Origin: Desmodesmus armatus | Lineage: Eukaryota > Chlorophyta > Chlorophyceae > Sphaeropleales > Scenedesmaceae | Assembly: GCA_007449985.2 (NCBI GenBank) | Contig: VIIQ02000575.1 | Location: 434,001-498,000 of the forward strand | Reading direction: 5' to 3' | Length of the DNA stretch: 64,000 bases | Part shown: positions 59,210 to 64,000 of the stretch, piece by piece | How the letters are laid out: every line of letters starts with the position of its first letter | Position numbering within the stretch: the stretch's first letter is position 1 | Program-made: the position numbers and the translations under genes | The notes under the pieces: generated by a model | Told to the model about the DNA's origin: nothing | The model's database searches: none | The model's input: the letters and a program-made list of their open reading frames with translations, nothing else

Positions 59210-59265
59210 GCAACATGACAGTGCATGCCCTGCCAGGCATGCCCTGGCATGCACTGTCATGTTGC
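59210..59265. repeat. Perfect 20-bp inverted repeat (hairpin)
   Basis: GCAACATGACAGTGCATGCC at 59210-59229 is exactly reverse-complemented at 59246-59265, with a 16-base spacer. No flanking terminator or transposon structure was recognised. Confidence 0.9.
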
Positions 59266-59655
59266 TGGCCAGGCTGGCCCAGGGACTGGGACCAGGAGGT
59301 ACCCGTCAGAACAGGATCATATGCGGCCAAAGACAAATTCTAAGACCCATTAACAGGCATATGCTTGCTTTTGTGGACAGGGGAAGCTGTATTGTGGAAC
59401 GCAATCTGGCAGGTCAGCTGTAACACAATCTGGGCGTGTACTTGTTGGTCTGTGAGGGAAGTTCCAGTGAGAAACAGAGTGGCGTCGATGTGACGACGTC
59501 AGCGTGAGCGGAACAGGCCAGACCACTTGTTGAGCTCTTCATATTCAGCACCATATTCAGCACCTCAATTTCTCAAGCATCCCGACACGTTGTCAGCAAG
59601 CGGGGATTTCCATCATCCGGGGTCATGCAAACGTTGAGGCGTTGAGCTCTGCTGC

Positions 59656-60265
59656 ATGTTGCCCAGGGCACTGCTCCCCCTGATCTTGGGGCTACTGTTC
59701 CAGCTATGGGGTGGAGCTGCTCTGTCTGTCAGTCACCAGGGCTGGTTGCATCGGTGTAACAGCACCGATTGTACACCCCATCAGGCGCTGCAGCAGCAAC
59801 AGCGTGGCCATCCATGGGCGTTGCCAAGGTTTGCAGCGACAGCAGATGCAGGGGTTGTGCGTGCTGGAGCGCATGTGCGCACGCTGCTCGGAGGCAAACA
59901 GCATGCACAGAGCCACAGGCGGCAACTGCAGCAGGCGACCAGCACAGCTTTGCCGGATGCCAGCAACCCTGCCATGGCCCAGTGGCTGCAGGACAGCGCC
60001 AGCAACTCCAGGCGTTTTGCAAAGGGCAGTTGTTTTGAGGACTATCCTGGCTTCATTGCCAAAGATATTACAGGTGAGACCTACCCTCTGCAAGGCAGGT
60101 TCTGCACTGACCTGCCGGCTTGAACTGCACGCAACAACACACTGGTGGCAAATCAGCTGCACAAGTTCCCTCCAGTAGTTGCGCTCGGCACCATCCACTG
60201 TCAAGTCCGCTGAGGAGGGACGTACCCTGTCAGGCTTGCAGGTTGTGTTGACAGGTGCTAGGCGA

Positions 60266-60310
<45 letters not shown>

Positions 60311-60630
60311 ACAATTTCAGGATGGTTGCAGGCACTGACACGAGTTGTCACACTGTGGTCTGTGCATGTTGCAGACTTTGTGCGTCTCATTCAGGACCCT
60401 GCAGCCACCCACATCGAGCTGAAAGGAGACATCGTGTTCACACATGACTATTTCCCGCCTGGGAATGCCCATGACCAGAGCAAGGGTTACAACATCAGTC
60501 ACAAGGTGTGCCTGCTGCACTTGCCGCTGGCAGTTGTCAGACCCCAGTGAAGCAGTCAACAGACCTACAGTCAGCAGCTGCACCACCCTCCCAGCACCTA
60601 AGCCAGGGGCCTCCCATCCAACCCAGTCTT

Positions 60631-60664
<34 letters not shown>

Positions 60665-63600
60665 GTCGTCGCTTCCTGGCGTGCAGTGTGCCCAGTAGCA
60701 GTGTGTTGCACCCCACAAGGCCGGGCACAATCAGTTCTGGGACCTCCTGTCGAGTGTGGCACACCATCTCTTCTGACGACGGCAGGCACTCATGGATGCT
60801 GCATGCACCCTCCCGTCCCCTGCACAATGCCAGCACCAACCAACACAGCCGCCAACCCTTGCCTGTTTCCTTGCTTTTTCTGTGCCACCACCCCACCCCA
60901 CCCACACCAACTGCAGGTGAAGATCAGGGCGTGCACCAGCCCCCAGGAGCCAGTCATTGTGGATGTCAACAACCTGCTGCAGCAGGTGTATGTGTATGGC
61001 GTAATGGAGTGGCAGGGCAGCATCAAGTTCATCAACTCCTTCCCCTCGCCACGCAGAGGCGGCCTGTATGCCCTTATCAGCGTGCTGTCTGTGGAGGGGG
61101 ATGGTATCGTAAGGTTCAAGGTGTGTTGGCATTGCACATTCAAACGTTTTTGCAGTAGTCACCATTGTGAACCTAGGGGATTCCACAGTCCCCCTGGAAT
61201 GAGGCCTGTGAGGACAGGCAAACTTGCCAGGTTGTGAGCAGGGGCAGCAGCAGCTGGGCAAGTGGCGTGGGGCCAGTTTCTCGGCAGGGCATGTGCGCGC
61301 AGCAGCAGCAGCAAACACCGGCAGTCCTTTGCGTTATCAGTTGTGCACGTGTGTGCACCTGAATAGATATGGGTGCTGGATGCTGATGTGATGCCTGGGG
61401 TTCAGTCATGGTATGCCGCTGCGCCGAGGTCTTGGCCGTGAGTGTGACCGATCACACCCCGCAACCTGATGTGACTTGTCAGCACACAGACCAATTTGTG
61501 CGCATGTCTCCGTCCGCAGCCTCGTACACGCCGTTGCAACCCCTGCTTACTGCCGCCGCCGTTGCTGTTCCTGCGCAGGGGCTGCAAATTCATGGCTACG
61601 AGCCGTCTCCGCTGTTCAAGCCAGACGACCCGTATTGGTCTGTGTACCAGAACAGCACTGCGTTTACACCGCAGCCTGAGCAGTACATGGTGATTGACAG
61701 CCAAGCACTGGTCATGCACAACTGGACCTTCAACAAGACAGCCTGGGTGATTAAGTCACAGGTGTGCAGCCAGCGGGGGTGCTGTGTTAGGCACAGAGGT
61801 TACATGTGTAGCTAGCATACTATCAATATGCAAGTCACATGCAAGCAGAATATGAGGCACCCGCTGTGTTGGGGCATGCATGTGTAGCATGCAGGCAAGG
61901 CACCGGTACATCGTGTACTAGAGGACTGGAGGGGGGGGTTGGTGGGAGCAGTGCAGTACAACACCAGCAGCTGATGCCCCCAGCAACAGCAGTGCTGCAG
62001 GAGGCTGCTACAGGTCAATTTGCAGGCTTAAAAGTAGTGGAACTGACCGGCCGCTCGTGCTTCGCCCTGTTGGGCCCGCTGCAGCCTGCTAGTTGCTCTT
62101 GCACTAAATAGGTCAAGGCAGTCTTATTGCAACACTGGATGCAAGTTGGGGTGAAAGTCGGCCGCAACACCTCGCCCAGTTCGTGACACATCGTTCCTGT
62201 GGCTGCTCGCGTTTCTGTCGTCTTTATTGCTGTGCGTGTGCAGGGCTCGCGAGGTGTCGTGGCAGCGGAGGGTGATGGCTACTGGCGCTGGGAGGAGGTG
62301 CTGATCACATGGTCGGCGCCAGCAGCAGCGGGTGCGGGGAGGCTGCAGGGCACTGCGCTGGCGCTGGCTGTGGCGCTGCCGCTGGTGTTTGGCGTGTTGC
62401 TGCTGGCTGGGGGGGCCGTGCTGGTGTGGTGGTGCTGCAGGAGGCAAAGGTAGGTGCTGTTGGCTTTGTGTCAGTCCCAGCTGTGGCAGGCTTGCTAGCT
62501 GACAGACCATACAGCATCCTGACCTGAGAACAGGGGGTTGGTTGTTGTTGCTTGGGCGCTGTTTATGGCAACTGCACTTGATGGTGTTTACTTGTGATGA
62601 CTCATATTCAACTACAATTTGCACTGACAACCTCCATTCAAGGGGTTGTAGCCCTTGAAGGTCAAGTCCTGCCTTGTTGCTTGTCAACTCAGCACTCATA
62701 TCATCTGTCTGCGATGACAAACATAGTCCTACAAGGATAGTCAATAAATGACGCTTGTGTGTATTTGTGTTTGGTGTGCCGCAGGCGGGGGCAGCAGCAG
62801 GTGGTCGTGACGGACGAATTCAGTGAGAAGACAGGGCCGTACATGACGCCCAGCGGGCCCTCCACAACCAGCCACAGTGGTGGCAGAGGTGGCTTGGGCC
62901 CCAGCACTTGGGGGGGCATGTCCGGCACAGAGATGACCAGGACAGGCACGTACAACTCCAGCTGCACAGGCACTGCACGTAAGTACCTTTTGTTGGGGTC
63001 TTGGGTGGGGTGGGTGGGGAGGTGGGGCGGGGGGGGGGGGGGTAACTACCGGCTGGCCACAAACACATCAGTCAGGCAAACGCAGCTTTCAGGGGGCCAG
63101 AGGCAAAGCCTTATCTTCGGGATTTGCCCAACGCCCCTTTCTCAGGAGATGCCCAGCACCCAGACCAGAAAGCAAGGGGGTGCACTCTAATCCTGTAGTG
63201 CCTCTCTCTGCCTAGCAGGACTCTCCTGCTGCAGTGGGCAGAGCCAGTCAGTGTTACCTCGCACTCTAGCTAAATGTTCCTAGACCAGCGCTGTGTGTCG
63301 TGCCAGTCAAGGCAACCAGGACCGTGTGCTACGTTTGTCAGCAGTCTGTTTTGTATCAGTTGGCAGTTGTGGCCGGCAGCTTTGTTTGACGGTCACACCT
63401 CCTCCACTGAATCAGGCAGTACAATCCTCTGGGGCGAAGGGGCCAAAGTGCAGCATGCATGCCTGTTGGCTGGCTCTTTGCAAACGCAAAGTTGGCTGTG
63501 GCAGCTCTGATAGACTGAATATGGCCCCATGTTCGCATGCCTTACTCCAAGACACACTTATCAACTCCCCCTTCCCTCTGCCCCCGCCTTCCTCTCCCCC

Positions 63601-64000
63601 CCCCTCCTGCAGAACTGATCGAGCAGGCGCGGCGGCGTATGCAGGAGATGCCGTCTGTTCATCAGTCCAGCATCATGCTTGAGTCGCTGCTGGGCGAGGG
63701 CACCTTTGGCAAGGTGTACTCTGGTGTGTGGAAGGGCACTAGTGTTGCTGTGAAGACGATGGTGCTTCCTGCGGCCATGTCTGGCAAGGAGCGGCGTGAG
63801 AAGATGGCCATCATGGAGACAGCCATCAGCAGCAGCCTGAGTCATCCCAACATAGTGCAGGTGGGTGTGAGGGGGGGGGGGGTGCTGAGGGGGGGGGGGG
63901 GTGAGGGGGGTCGGTGGGGGGTGCCACGCAGCAACCCATGCATGCGCTGAGCAGGGGTGGAGAGCGGGAGCAAGGGAGGGTGGTCTTGACAAAAGAAACT
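59656..64000 (+). CDS. Receptor-like protein kinase, 3' end outside window
   Basis: Exons: 59656-60073, 60375-60505, 60917-61120, 61579-61761, 62244-62449, 62785-62978, 63613-63860, all in phase (528 codons so far); the intron after 63860 runs past the window end. MLPRALLPLILGLLFQLWGG is a clear signal peptide. The ectodomain has segments such as HIELKGDIVFTHDYF, VDVNNLLQQVYVYG and MVIDSQALVMHNWTF, with possible N-glycosylation sites (NST, NWT, NKT) but no recognised domain. One TM helix (ALALAVALPLVFGVLLLAGG) is followed by WWCCRRQR, consistent with type I topology. A Ser/Thr/Gly-rich juxtamembrane region precedes the kinase N-lobe: LLGEGTFGKVYSGVWKG (glycine loop), then SVAVKTM (the ATP-binding Lys). 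Sequence style suggests a TKL/Raf-like kinase, as is common in volvocine algae. The C-lobe is not seen. Confidence 0.88.
60265..60310 (+). repeat. (CAGC)n tetranucleotide microsatellite
   Basis: About eleven CAGC units in intron 1 of the kinase gene. Confidence 0.9.

Overview
The window looks like nuclear DNA of a chlamydomonadalean (volvocine-type) green alga. The evidence is intron-rich genes with short GTGAG...CAG introns, GC-rich DNA saturated with CAG/GCA/AGC trinucleotide runs read as Gln, Ala or Ser, an L1-like LINE, and an Ariadne ligase of the plant type. The exceptional density of CAG/CTG tracts resembles Haematococcus-type genomes, but that genus-level guess is inference.

Region 1 (1-31.4 kb) is accessory in character. 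Three paralogous low-complexity genes on the + strand (A: 3-9021, C: about 17030-21696, D: about 29940-31401) share Ala/Gln-rich bodies, short conserved motifs and a C-terminal domain with a W-containing helix (consensus EASLWxLAxH). Gene A also has an RS-rich segment, and an intact-looking L1-like LINE lies in one of its introns. Gene C carries a zinc-finger-like exon pair upstream. Between A and C lie head-to-head 102-bp minisatellites, a decayed IS630/Tc1-mariner-type transposase whose intron holds an antisense PD-(D/E)XK-type nuclease ORF, a chimeric truncated LINE copy, and CAG/TAG minisatellites. Between C and D, on the - strand, are a three-exon secreted Cys-rich protein (24225-25330) and the C-terminal part of a possible heat-shock-factor-like activator (28870-29960).

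Region 2 (33-43.3 kb) is one long + strand multi-exon gene for an extended coiled-coil protein, with several local exon/intron duplications. Region 3 (44.5-51.0 kb) is a - strand M3-family peptidase gene, best matching mitochondrial intermediate peptidase, bloated by poly-Q/A/S insertions. It is divergent from Region 4 (51.46-58.09 kb), a 15-exon Ariadne-type RBR E3 ubiquitin ligase with a C-terminal RanBP2-type zinc finger, for which every exon joins in phase. Region 5 (59.66-64.0 kb, cut by the window edge) is a receptor-like protein kinase with signal peptide, ectodomain, one TM helix and the start of the kinase domain.

Candidates for something undescribed are the SLW-domain paralog family with its RS-rich and zinc-finger members, the antisense nuclease nested in a transposase intron, and the recurring coincidence of reading-frame changes with CAG tracts in several genes. 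All exon joins were made by eye from splice consensus and phase, without RNA data.
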